Shown here in pieces: positions 20,262-31,134 of a DNA stretch of 64,000 nucleotides (position 1 is its first letter; the number at the start of each line of letters is the position of its first letter). The notes beneath the pieces are model-generated. The model saw only the letters and a list, made by a program, of their open reading frames with translations. It had not been told where the DNA came from and ran no database searches. The stretch comes from Trifolium pratense. Lineage: Eukaryota > Streptophyta > Magnoliopsida > Fabales > Fabaceae. The DNA lies in contig NC_060062.1 in NCBI RefSeq assembly GCF_020283565.1, positions 59,046,439-59,110,438 on the forward strand, read 5' to 3'. The translations under genes were made by a program, and so were the position numbers.

Positions 20262-21302
20262 ACAAAGTATTAATAAACAATTGGAAGGACTAAAAATTTA
20301 ATTTAAGTGTGCAGATATTAGTGTCAGATAAGTTCTGAGTGAAGCTCAGAAGATATGCATTCAGAAGTTTACAAGCGCTCAGAAGATGTTGAACTTCAGA
20401 AGTTACAACCTTCAGATGATGAAGTCATCAGAACTTCTTAAGTGTCCAAAGCTTCATCAACATCTGAAGATTTTCTTGAAGTCTGTGAAGATTCTCTTTT
20501 GCAAGTCAACTCTTCTACCAATGAAGAAAAGGACCTTTCAAGCTTGATCAGAACAGCTACTCTCATTTTGTCTGTCCACTCTTGAGAACGTGGGTCATCA
20601 GACTTGTTAGCTGAATAAGGAAAGTCTTCTCTGCACATGGTCAAAGTATCTGAAACTCTTACTCAGTTTTAGAAACAACCAAACTGCATCAAGACAAGTT
20701 GCTTGAAGACAAAAGGCTATCTACTTCAACGGTCATTTCTGCAACGACTCTTTTCTAGCTGTATATATACTAGAAGGATCAGTTGTATAATATACAATCT
20801 TGACATCAAGGATCATACTGCGCTCAAACTCTGAACTGTGAATACAAGCTCTGAACCTCTGAACTAGTGTTGCTGCACTCTTAGTCCAAATACTTTGTAC
20901 TCATTGTATTTGCTCTTTAAGGTTCTCTTAAGAGCAGTTGTATTCTTTCAACTATTTACTATCTCTTGTACTTGAGAAAACTTAAGCTTGTGTGCTTAAG
21001 TGAGAAGTCTTAAGCTTGTGTGCTTGAGCATTGTTGTGAAGTCTCTTGCTTGTGTGCTTGAGCATTTGTAATCTTGTGTGATTATAGTGAACTCCCTTGG
21101 AAGTGCAAGGGGACTGGACTACTCTCGTTTTGTGAGAGGAACCAGTATAAATTGCTTGTGTGCTTTCTCTCTCTCTTTATCTTGTTATTATTTGTGTTAT
21201 TTATCCGCTGCTAACGTAGTTAAGTTAAGAACTTTGAAAAAGTTTTAACTTAGCTAAAACACAATTCAACCCCCCCCCCCTTCTTGTGTTTTCACACCTT
21301 CA
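20262..21302 (+). mobile_element. Element A 5' LTR, lacking its first about 65 bp
   Basis: Matches 31195-32245 of the 3' LTR nearly throughout. The first bases of the 3' LTR (31135-31194) have no counterpart; B sequence is found instead. It ends TTTTCACACCTTCA. The C tract near the end is 11 nt (21270-21280) against 21 in the 3' LTR. Confidence 0.9.
20761..20769 (+). promoter_or_regulatory. TATA box of element A LTR
   Basis: GTATATATACT in a typical copia LTR setting; the same site in the 3' LTR is at about 31694-31702. Confidence 0.6.
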
Positions 21303-21304
21303 AT

Positions 21305-21317
21305 TGGTATCTAGAGC
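21305..21317 (+). promoter_or_regulatory. Altered primer binding site of element A
   Basis: TGGTATCTAGAGC sits 2 bp after the LTR. Compared with the TGGTATCAGAGC of element B it has one extra T, which interrupts pairing with initiator tRNA-Met. Confidence 0.8.
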
Positions 21318-21372
21318 TCTGGTCTGTTACTTTCAACTAACAGTGAGACAGTAAAGATCTTGTGAGAACACT

Positions 21373-23701
21373 ATGTCTGGAGGAGACGATAGTAGCACTA
21401 GAACAACCGGTGAAGCTGGTGATGCCAGTGGTGCTGGTGGTGGTCCTAGAAATGCTTTTGGTTTTGACTACTTGAGTAATGAATCACATGAACATAGTGG
21501 CAATAGAAAAGCCCCTATATTCAATGGTGATGCATCATTATTTGAGTGGTGGAAGGAAAGACTGTATAGCAATATTACTGCTATTGATCATGAGTTGTGG
21601 GATTTGGTTGAGCTGGGATTTGGTTGAGCTGGGAGTAACTTTTGAAAACTTAAATGAACATGGAAGATTGTCCATTGAGCATAGAAAGTTACTCACACCA
21701 GCTAACTTAAAAATCTACACTAAGCATCATAGAGTAAAGGACATTGTTGTTGGTGCTATTAGACATGAAGATTATGTCAGAATAGAAAACAAGTCTACTG
21801 CTAAATCTATCTTTGATTCTATGTGTGCTACCTATGATGGAAATGAAAAGGTTCAAGAGGCTAAGGCTAGTCTCTTGATAAGGCAATATGAACTATTCAC
21901 TATGCAACAAGATGAAAGCATTGAGACTATGTTTACAAGGTTTCAAATCCTTGTATCTGGTCTTAAAGCTCTTAAGAGGAGTTATTCCACCTATGACCAT
22001 GTTCAGAAGATTCTGAGAAGTCTTCCTATTGCTTGGAGACCTAAGGTCACTACAATAGAAGAAGCTCAAAATCTCAAGACTCTGAGTCTTGAGGCTCTGA
22101 TAAGCAATCTCAGAAGCCATGAGATGGTTCTGAATGCTGATTCAGAAGCTAAGAAGAAGTCCAAGTCTGTGGCTTTACAGTCAACTAGGACTCCTTCTAA
22201 AGCTCTTAAGACTCAGCTTCTTGACATTGAAGAGGAATCTTCTGCAGATGGTCAAGAGGAGGAAATGGGTGAAGATGAATTTGCTTTATTTACCAAGTTT
22301 CAGCAATGGAACAGATTTAACAAAAGAAACTTCAGAGGAAACAGCTCCAGAAATTTTGTCAGCAAAAAGGATGATCAGAAGAACTGCTTTAACTGTAAGA
22401 AGCCAGGACACTTTATTGCTGACTGTCCAGAAATGTCTGCCAAAGACAAAAGCAAAAGATACAGCTCAAAGAAGCAACAATTTAAGAGGAAATTGAAAAA
22501 GAGTCTGATGGATACTTTTGAAGAGCTATCATCTGAGGAAGAAGTTGAGGAAGAGGAAGAGGCAAATCTAGCCCTAATGGCTTCAACTGACTCAGATGCA
22601 GACTCAGAGGATGAATCAGAATCAGATTCAGAAGTAACAGATGAGGTATTTTCTGACTGTTCTAAATCTCAACTTATAACTGCACTTAACAAGGTCATTG
22701 AGAAACATCTCAGAGTGCTAAGTAAACAAAAAGTTTTACAAGAAAAGCTTAACACTCTGACTGAACGGACAGAACATTTTCAAGGTCTATATCAAGAAAC
22801 TCTGAATAGAGTGAATGACTTTGAAAAGGGTTGTGCTGTTTGTCACAAACCTATTGATGAGCAGGAAATAGCTCTTCAACAGTTTGTGCATCTCAACCTT
22901 GGGAAGAGCAAAGCTGCTAATAGAATTTATAATGTTCTAAGACATAGAGGAGAAGGACTTGGCTATGAATATGGTAGAACATATTCAAAGCTGAAGACCT
23001 TTGCCAAAAAGGTTGGAAAATCTTGGGTTTATTATGTTGTTCCACCAAGTGAAGAGGGAAAGAATCCTGGTACTGTTGAAAATGAGGATGATGATCTGAG
23101 TGATTTAGAAGCTGACAGCTCAGAGGAACCAAGTTCCTCAGGATCTGGAAAGAAAAGTTCAGAAGATAGAAGTTGTTCAGAACCTGAGAACATTAGTTCA
23201 GAAGTTCTGAAAACTTCAAAATCTGAGACTTCAAATTCTGGAACCAAAGGAACTTCAGTACCTGAAGCTAGTCAATCTAAAAGCTCAGAAGTTTTTAAAA
23301 GAAAAAATTCTAACTCCAAACCTCAGATGCAGTACAGGACTCAGATTATTTATGATTCTAGAGTCAGTAGATATAATCAATCAGAACATAGAATTGGTGA
23401 TAAATACAAACCCTGGAATCATAAACAATCCAAATCCTGGAATAATAACAGATCTCAAACAAAGAAAAAGTTTCAAAAAGGTTATTATTCCAAACCAAGA
23501 TCTTTCTCTAACACTAAACAACATAGTAAGCATTTGTGGACTAACAAGCGTGGACCCAGAAGATGGGTACCAAAAGCTGAAATAATGTACCATTCAGATT
23601 TACCAACTAGGAAAGGATATGTCCTACCTAGAGCATGGAAACAAGTCCTGTGCAAAGGAAGAAGGGCTTATGTCCTAGACAAATGGCTGACAAGTTCTTA
23701 A
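21373..23701 (+). pseudogene. Element A gag, frameshifted by a 16-bp duplication
   Basis: Starts MSGGDDSSTRTT, 55 nt after the primer site. The gag core follows (PIFNGDASLFEWWKERL, then VQEAKASLLIRQYELF and IETMFTRFQ). The zinc knuckle is CFNCKKPGHFIADCP (about 22387). Downstream come long acidic Ser/Glu stretches, a CAVCHKPID segment and a basic C-terminal end with GPRRWVPKAE. At about 21600-21631 a 16-bp segment, GGGATTTGGTTGAGCT, is directly repeated. The first frame therefore stops at 21625-21627 and the rest is in another frame. Otherwise it is full-length. Sirevirus type. Confidence 0.88.
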
Positions 23702-23787
23702 GTTACCAATCAGAACTTGAGAAATGAAGAGGAAGAATACTGGGTTGACTTTATCATTAACTGTGATGAAGAATTCTACCGCAATGA

Positions 23788-26700
23788 TTAAAGTTGTTTC
23801 TCATACAGCCTACCACTCAAAGAAGTATCATGAATCACTCATGGTATCTGGATAGTGGATGTTCAAGGCATATTACTGGTGACAAACAACTATTTTCTAA
23901 GCTGACTATGAAAGAAGGAGGATCTGTTGGCTTTGGAGGTAATCAAAAAGGAAAGATAATAGGTACAGGTACAGTAGGTAATTCTTCCCTATCTATTAAT
24001 GATGTTTGGTTAGTAGATGGACTCAAACATAACTTATTGAGCATAAGTCAATTTTGCGACAATGGTTATGTAGTTGTCTTTAATAAGGAACCATGTACTG
24101 TGTCTAAACAATCTGACAATTCCATTATATTCAAGGGTTTGAGAAAGAACAATGTTTATAAAATTAATCTTTCTGATTTGAATGAACAAAAAGTGATGTG
24201 TCTTTTGACCCTGAGTGAAGAAAAATGGATCTGGCATAAGAGGTTAGGCCATGCTAACTGGAGGTTAATCTCTAAGCTTAGCAAGCTTGACCTTGTCAGA
24301 GGTTTACCAAAAATCAAATATCACTCAAACACACTTTGTGGTTCTTGTCAAAAAGGAAAAATTACAAAATCATCTTTTAAACCTAAGAACATTGTCTCTA
24401 CCTCAAGACCATTGGAACTTCTTCACATTGACCTGTTTGGGCCAGTTAACACTGCCTCAATCAATGGAAAGAAGTATGGATTAGTAATTGTTGATGATTA
24501 CAGTAGATGGACTTGGGTAAAATTCCTAAGAACAAAAGATGAAGCTTATGATGAGTTTAGCATCTTCTGTAAACAAATTCAAAATGAAAAAGGCTACACT
24601 ATTTTAAAAGTTAGAAGTGATCATGGTGGAGAATTTGAAAATGAACCTTTTGAAAATTTCTGTGAAAAATATGGCATTCTGCATGAATTCTCTTCTCCTA
24701 GAACTCCTCAACAAAATGGGGTTGTAGAAAGGAAGAATAGAACTCTGCAAGAAATGGCCAGAACCATGATGCATGAAACTAATGTAGCAAAGTTTTTATG
24801 GACAGAAGCTGTAAACACAGCATGTTATGTTCAAAATAGAATCTATATCAGATCTAAGTTGAACAAAACTGCTTATGAATTGTTCAAAGGAAGAAAACCT
24901 GACATTTCTTATTTTCATCAGTTTGGATGTACCTGTTACATCTTAAATAACAAAGTCCATCTAAAGAAATTTGATGCTAGAGGTTATAAGGGTATCTTTA
25001 TAGGATACTCTGAACGCTCAAAAGCATACAGACTGTATATTTCTGAAACACACACTGTGGAAGAAACTATGCATGTCAAGTTTGATGACAAAGAGCCTGA
25101 CCAAGTGTCAGAGCTTGTGGAAGGTTTGTCTAGATTTCAGGTATCAGAGGATCAGTATTCAGATATTCCAAACTACTCAGAACATCCATTCTCTGAAGAA
25201 CCTCTGAACATGACAGTTCCTACAGACTCTGAACATCAAAGGACTGAAGCAGCTGCTGAACCTGCTATTGATGAGTCTGAAGATGGTGAACCCCCAAGAA
25301 ACACCTTCAAATACAAATCATCACATCCAGAGGAACTGATCTTAGGCAACAAGGATAGTCCAAGAAAGACAAGATCTCAACTGAGAAATGAGGAATCTTT
25401 AGTTGGTCTTATCTCAATGATGGAACCTTCAAAGATTGATGAAGCTCTGAAAGATGATGCTTGGATTGTAGCAATGCAAGAAGAGCTGAATCAATTTCAA
25501 AGGAATGATGTATGGACTCTAGTGCCTAAACCTTCACACAAGAACATTATTGGAACAAAATGGGTGTTCAGAAACAAGCTGAATGAACAAGGTGAAGTGG
25601 TAAGAAACAAGGCTAGATTGGTTGCACAAGGTTATAGTCAGCAAGAGGGGATTGACTATACTGAAACCTTTGCACCAGTTGCTAGACTTGAGGCTATCAG
25701 GTTACTTTTATCTTATGCTGTTAATCATGGAATAACTTTGTATTAGATGGATGTTAAAAGTGCCTTCTTAAATGGTTTTATTTCTGAAGAAGTGTATGTT
25801 AAGCAACCTCCTGGTTTTGAAGATGTCTCAAACCCAGAACATGTTTTCAGATTGAAGAAATCACTGTATGGTCTGAAACAAGCTCCAAGAGCTTGGTATG
25901 ATAGACTCAGTAATTTCCTTCTTGAAAAGGGTTTTGAGAAAGGGAAGGTTGACTGCACACTCTTTAGAAAAACAACCAAAGAAGATATTTTGATCATTCA
26001 AATTTATGTTGATGATATTATTTTTGGTTCAACTAATGCTTCCTTGTGCAAGAATTTTTCTAAGATAATGCAGGATGAATTTGAAATGAGCATGATGGGA
26101 GAATTGAAGTTCTTTCTTGGAATTCAAATCAATCAGAAGAAGGAAGGAACTTATGTTCATCAATCAAAATATACCAAAGAACTTCTGAAGAAATTCAACC
26201 TAGATGATTGCAAGATAATGAACACTCCTATGCATTCAACTACCAACATGAGCAAGTCAGAAGATGAAGGAAAAGTAGACCAAAAGGTCTACAGAGGTAT
26301 GATTGGTTCCTTACTCTATCTGACAGCCTCTAGGCCAGATATTTTATTCAGTGTTTGCTTATGTGCAAGATTCCAGTCAGATCCTAGAGAATCTCATCTT
26401 ACTGCTGTAAAGAGAATCTTTAGGTATCTGAAAGGAACAGCTAATCTTGGACTTCTCTATAAGAAATCCAATGATTATGTGCTAAATGGATTCTGTGATG
26501 CTGACTATGCTGGAGATAAAATTGAAAGAAAATCCACAAGTGGCAATTGTCAATTTGTTGGTGAAAACCTTATCTCCTGGGCTAGTAAAAGACAAACTAC
26601 TATAGCTTTGTCTACAGCAGAAGCAGAATACATTTCAGCAGCTAAGTGTTGCACACAACTACTCTGGTTAAAATATCAGTTAGAAGATTATCAGGTAAGC

Positions 26701-26952
26701 AGTCACAATATTCCTTTATATTGTGATAACACTGCAGCCATTCATTTATCTAAAAATCCTATCCTACACTCTAGAGCCAAACATATTGAAATAAAACACC
26801 ATTTTATCAGAGATTATGTTCAGAGAGGCATTATAGATATTAAGTTTGTTGATACTGAAAATCAATGGGCTGACATATTTACTAAAGCCTTACCTGTTGA
26901 AAGATTTGATTTTATAAAGAAACATCTGAACATGTTTTCAATTTCTGAATGA
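23788..26952 (+). pseudogene. Element A pol (protease, integrase, RT, RNase H), one in-frame stop
   Basis: The frame opens after a stop at 23785-23787; the first ATG is at 23830. Protease: [10 protein letters not shown]. Integrase: [17 protein letters not shown] zinc region, then catalytic Asp/Asp/Glu in [18 protein letters not shown] and [11 protein letters not shown]. Reverse transcriptase: [20 protein letters not shown], and the catalytic YVDDIIFGS. RNase H: CDADYAGD, TAEAEYISA, DNTAAI and KHIEIKHHFIRD. The order PR-INT-RT-RH is copia. A TAG at 25744-25746 interrupts the RT just before MDVKSAFLNG. Everything else is open over about 3.1 kb, so the damage looks recent. Confidence 0.93.
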
Positions 26953-27267
26953 AAATTTTTTTGGCATTTAAAGTGTAAGAGGTTATGTATGTCAGAACTT
27001 ATGATTCAGAACATCTGAAACACAAGCTCTGAAATACTTAACTCTGATAGATTATTTTAAAAATTCAGAGGCTCTGAACTATTTAAGTGGAAAACGTTTA
27101 GCATTCGCTGCTGAACAGTTGTCCATTAAAATAGCAGTTACCGAGTAATCTTCTGCACGTGGTCTACGTGTGTCAGGTAGTGGGTGGTTAATGATGACTT
27201 TTGGTATTCAAATATTTGTCAATAAGCGTAACTTCCCAAATTTGCCATTTTTGTGTTAACTGTACGC

Positions 27268-27279
27268 TTTTAAATAAAC
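27268..27279 (+). promoter_or_regulatory. Possible internal promoter before the envelope-like ORF
   Basis: TTTTAAATAAAC lies about 120 nt before the ATG at 27398, followed by a CT-rich, CA-containing leader (27290-27397) very like a plant gene 5' UTR. The 445-nt spacer after pol has no ORF. Separate expression is inference. Confidence 0.4.
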
Positions 27280-27397
27280 TTACACAATACACTTGCACAC
27301 TTTTCACTCTCACAACCTACACTTTCTTTTCTCTCTAAACCTCCAACAAAAATCTTCTTTCTCTCTCATTAGTTCCTACCCTTACCTAAACTCCATC

Positions 27398-30031
27398 ATG
27401 GCTGGTTCTTCTTCTTCTTCAACAAAGATCCCTTCGTTTATGTTCAAACATCTTCAGATTGTTGGGAACGAGATGGAATTCCCAGAATCTCAACTGACGC
27501 TACTGCCTGAGAAGATGGTCGATTTTGATAGTTTGAAGGATAATGGGTTTGATGTGAAGCCGTACTTCTCTGCTCAAGGATGGGATAAGTATTTTGACAT
27601 GTTAAATGGTCCTATCTATCCAGATCTCTTGAAGAAATTCTGGATGAAAGCAAGAGTTTTCTCTAAGTTTGAAGCTAAGCAAGAAGAACTTGCAGCAATG
27701 GAAAGAAATCCTAGTCTGAAAGGAAAAACTAGGAAAGAGATGGGTCTATTGGAGTTCACTGGTACACAGATTAGGTCTAACATCTGTGGTATCAATCTCA
27801 CTTTCTCTCCAATTCATTTTAATGCCTTGCTGGGCTTGAAAAACTCTGGGTTAGTACTTGATGATTTTGAGAAGGATACAAGATTCAGAGACGAACTTAT
27901 GCACAGGATGTGCATTGACATGAAGCTAAAGGGAAAGGTTAAAGGTCTGACAGAAGAATGTAGGGTTCTCTTCAAGATTATTTTATCAACTATCAGTCCA
28001 AGAGTTGGTGGGACTGATACTATCTCATGGCCTCATCGTCATCTGATATACTTCCTTCTGACTGAAAGGAAAGTCAACTTGGGTAAATACTTCTTTGAGA
28101 GGATCTGTGAAGCCATATTCCTAAGCAAGTCTCAGAGGAAAACAACCATTGTTTATCCTAGATTGCTTTCAGATCTTCTCTTCCAGGGTCACATTGTTCA
28201 GAATCTGAAGAAGTTCTATCCAGAACTTATGGCTCAGAAGCTCTCGCCAGAAGTTCTGAATGCAAGCTTCTTAACAAAGATGCACTTAATCAACACCAAG
28301 CTGGTTCAACCTAAACCAGAGTTTAGAGTTAGTCTGGAAGATCGCCTGTATGTGGATGGATATCCAGTAATCTCTGAAATGGATGCTGAGCACATCATTC
28401 AAGATTATCTGAAAGTTCTTAAGGATGAAGGTTATACTGTTGATAGGAGTATGGTTCCAAAGGCTCCAGTAAACATGTATAAGCCTAAGAGGAAACCTAA
28501 GAGGAAAGCTGATTCTCAGGATGAACAAGTTAAGCCAGATCTTCTTGCTCAGGAGAAAGTTAAGGTTGAGCAAACTTTTGATGAGCAAAGAACCAAGAAG
28601 AAACATGAAGCTGCTACTAGTAAGACTGCTGAAGCTCCGTCTAAAGAGCCAATTATTATTGAGGAGGATAGCTCATCTGATGAGACTGAGTCTGATGATG
28701 AGACTGAATCTGATGAAGAGACTATTGGTGCCAAGCTACGTAAGAGACAAGTTCCTGATCCTAAAGGTAAGTCTCCTAAGTACATTTTTAATGAAGCTGA
28801 GATTGGAATAGGGTTTACCAAACCTCTTAGAACCATTCTTCCCAAACCTACCAACATTTCAACTTCTGATAACCCCCTATCTGAACTTGAAAAACATCTT
28901 AGCCCTGACCCTCTAAATAATCAACCTTTTACTCATGAAACCAACAAATCTTCATCACCTCCTAAACCAAAATCACCTCAACCTCAACCACACAAATCAC
29001 CTGATATTCCATCATCTGAACCCCAACCAGATATTCCTACCTCTGAACAAGCCTCTCCCACAAAACAACCCTCTCCACAAAAATCTCCTGAACCAACCTC
29101 TAAACACACATCTCCTGATCCAACATCTGAACACATATCTCCTGAATCAACCTCTGATCACACATATCCTGAATCAACCCCTGAACCCAATCCTAACCCA
29201 AGTGTTGAACATGTTTCTCCTGAACGTATTCACACTTGTGCTCCTAACCCCTCAGAAGCAGATGTTGTTATCATTGACAACCCTGCTAATGAATCATCAA
29301 AACACTCTCCCATTCCCAATATCTCACCCTCATCCTCTGACCTATTTGGTAACCTCTCCAATCAGCTTTATGATGATTTACTTAGGTTATCACATATTAA
29401 GGACAGGTTCTTGGTTTGTCCCTCTGATGTGGATATGGAGGTATCACTACTCAAGGCAAAGATTTGTAATGCTCTGGATGCAGTGGGTGATGATATCAAG
29501 TCTGTTATTGGAAAAAGGGATATGGAGGTAGTTCATCTGATGAAGGAAGGCTTAGCAAGGGCTGGTTTGAAAAGGCTGACTATGTATAGTCATGAAGAGA
29601 ATGAGCGTGCCAAGTTTGCTGCTGTATCTGCTGCTGTGAGGCGTCTGTCTGCTTTTAAGGAGTGCTGGGTTGATTCTAAACTTTTCAAGAGTCTTGAAGA
29701 TCAAAGGATTGAGAATGAGCGTATGGCTGAAGCTGCTGTAAGGATTGCTCAATTAGCTGATGAGCTGAACCAAGAGGATGCTCCGGATGCTGATGTTCTT
29801 ATGATTGATTATCAAGAGGATGGTGAACCCTCCTCTGATAAAGGAAAAGCTCCTATGGTTTCAGATAAGCTAAGAATTCTTCAGGATGCATTGAGGCAAC
29901 AACAAGAAGATCTTGAGAGGCACAGATCAAATCATCAGAACTTAGAGTCCAAGGTGGATAAGCTTGACTCCAAAGTGGACTCCCTGAACGACAAATTTGA
30001 CATCCTCTTAGCTTTTCTTCAAAAACCCTAG
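27398..30031 (+). CDS. Envelope-like third ORF of a Sirevirus, about 877 aa
   Basis: Start chosen at ATG of MAGSSSSS after a CT-rich leader; an ATG-less open stretch extends upstream. The N-terminal third (residues about 20-360) has WDKYFDMLNGPIYPDLLKKFW and LLEFTGTQIRSNICG, the conserved domain of Sirevirus and other plant transposon third ORFs. The middle (about 400-640) is acidic, then Ser/Pro-rich with imperfect repeats such as SPDPTSEHISPESTSDH. The C-terminus (about 830-877) is a heptad-like coiled coil (LESKVDKLDSKVDSLNDKF). I see no signal peptide at this start and no clear transmembrane segment, so an envelope role is not supported by sequence. The frame is intact, unlike gag and pol. 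Confidence 0.85.
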   Translation: MAGSSSSSTKIPSFMFKHLQIVGNEMEFPESQLTLLPEKMVDFDSLKDNGFDVKPYFSAQGWDKYFDMLNGPIYPDLLKKFWMKARVFSKFEAKQEELAAMERNPSLKGKTRKEMGLLEFTGTQIRSNICGINLTFSPIHFNALLGLKNSGLVLDDFEKDTRFRDELMHRMCIDMKLKGKVKGLTEECRVLFKIILSTISPRVGGTDTISWPHRHLIYFLLTERKVNLGKYFFERICEAIFLSKSQRKTTIVYPRLLSDLLFQGHIVQNLKKFYPELMAQKLSPEVLNASFLTKMHLINTKLVQPKPEFRVSLEDRLYVDGYPVISEMDAEHIIQDYLKVLKDEGYTVDRSMVPKAPVNMYKPKRKPKRKADSQDEQVKPDLLAQEKVKVEQTFDEQRTKKKHEAATSKTAEAPSKEPIIIEEDSSSDETESDDETESDEETIGAKLRKRQVPDPKGKSPKYIFNEAEIGIGFTKPLRTILPKPTNISTSDNPLSELEKHLSPDPLNNQPFTHETNKSSSPPKPKSPQPQPHKSPDIPSSEPQPDIPTSEQASPTKQPSPQKSPEPTSKHTSPDPTSEHISPESTSDHTYPESTPEPNPNPSVEHVSPERIHTCAPNPSEADVVIIDNPANESSKHSPIPNISPSSSDLFGNLSNQLYDDLLRLSHIKDRFLVCPSDVDMEVSLLKAKICNALDAVGDDIKSVIGKRDMEVVHLMKEGLARAGLKRLTMYSHEENERAKFAAVSAAVRRLSAFKECWVDSKLFKSLEDQRIENERMAEAAVRIAQLADELNQEDAPDADVLMIDYQEDGEPSSDKGKAPMVSDKLRILQDALRQQQEDLERHRSNHQNLESKVDKLDSKVDSLNDKFDILLAFLQKP

Positions 30032-30194
30032 GCTTCTATGCACTTTATGTTTTTAATGTTATTTATCGTCTGAACAATCTTATTTTGAATTTTAACTTAT
30101 TTATTGGTTTGATATTTTTGTGTGTTGTTTACTTTTATTTTTTTTTTACGATAAACAAGAACATAAGAACACAAGGTGAATTTCAAAGAAAATT

Positions 30195-30200
30195 TTTATT
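30195..30200 (-). terminator. Poly(A) signal of the antisense ORF
   Basis: AATAAA on the minus strand, about 55 nt after the antisense stop codon, followed by T-rich DNA. Confidence 0.5.
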
Positions 30201-30252
30201 GCTGATCTGACAACGATGAGTACATTGGTAAAAAGAAAAAGACGACCTAATC

Positions 30253-30513
30253 CTAGTCAGATGGATAATACTCAGAAGAAATCTCAGATTTCTCCTCAGC
30301 ATCCTCTGATGAAATTTCTGGAACATAGCCAGCCAAGAACTCAACATAGTCAGCATCATCTTCAGTTTCTTCAGCTTCAGAGTCTGATGAAATGATTATA
30401 ATTTCAGCATCTTGTGGTTTCTTGTTGTCTTCTTTATCTTTTTCATCTTTTTCGCGTTCTTCTTCTTCTTTCTTTCTACGAACCTCTGCAATACGTGCAC
30501 TAAATCTTTTCAT
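30253..30513 (-). CDS. Small antisense acidic ORF of element A, 86 aa
   Basis: Minus-strand ATG at 30513-30511, stop at 30255-30253. The N-terminal half is very basic and then alternating charged (MKRFSARIAEVRRKKEEEER), probably helical. The C-terminal half is acidic with Ser-Asp-Ser-Glu clusters. No known domain. It has its own TATA box (30571-30579) about 60 nt upstream and AATAAA (30200-30195) about 55 nt downstream, both on the minus strand, so it looks like a compact antisense transcription unit between the envelope-like ORF and the 3' LTR. Confidence 0.6.
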   Translation of the reverse strand: MKRFSARIAEVRRKKEEEEREKDEKDKEDNKKPQDAEIIIISSDSEAEETEDDADYVEFLAGYVPEISSEDAEEKSEISSEYYPSD

Positions 30514-30570
30514 TCTTCTTGATATAATTGTTTATCTTTTGTGTGAAGAATGTTTGTTAACATAGTTCAC

Positions 30571-30579
30571 CTTTTTATA
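30571..30579 (-). promoter_or_regulatory. TATA box of the antisense ORF
   Basis: The minus strand reads CTATAAAAAGG, a strong TATA match 58-68 nt before the antisense ATG. Confidence 0.6.
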
Positions 30580-30692
30580 GACGTTTTTGGCGCGTTGGTT
30601 TTCGCTTTTGAAATAAATTCACCTTTGTAACAACCAATTTCCTTCCTTGACTGTCTTGGTTATCTAAATTTTTTTTACTTTTTGATAATGAC

Positions 30693-31133
30693 AAAAGGGG
30701 GAGTAGTTACGCATTAATTGAAAGTTAATAAGTTTTCAAAAAGCTGAAACCACTTTTGTTTGTTAAGTTATTAAAAGTTATCTTTTAATTGGTTTACGTA
30801 TTTCAATGCGGAGATTAAGTAATTTAAAACTAAAATTAAATTTCATAAGTAAGGATAATTTAAAAGTGCAATTTTAACTTAGCCTTATGAGACTCAGGGG
30901 GAGAGCTTGCAAACCTCTCGCTCTGAAGTAAGATATGAAATTTGTTTTACTTTAAATACTTAAGTCTTATACTAAATTAAATTTTCATGGATAAAACTTA
31001 AAGCTTAGACTTTATGGAGTATCAATCTTAGGGGGAGCTTGCAAACCTCATAAACCTAAGAGAAACATGATAAGTTAATTTAACAACAATTGTCAATTAA
31101 TACTTATGTTTGTCATCATCAAAAAGGGGGAGA
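30693..31133 (+). promoter_or_regulatory. Four polypurine-like tracts before the 3' LTR
   Basis: AAAAGGGGGAG (30693-30703), CAGGGGGAGAG (30895-30905), TTAGGGGGAGC (about 31028-31037) and AAAAAGGGGGAGA (31121-31133). The last abuts the LTR and is the functional-looking plus-strand primer. Multiple such tracts are a known feature of Sireviruses. The second and third copies share the following GCTTGCAAACCTC. Confidence 0.8.
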
Positions 31134-31134
31134 T

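Noticed and set aside
20438..20644. 68-codon ORF present in both LTRs of A
   Set aside because: Identical only because LTRs are identical; no start context and no homology.
28521..29531. Plus-strand ORFs inside the envelope-like gene
   Set aside because: Shifted-frame shadows of the Ser/Pro-rich region.
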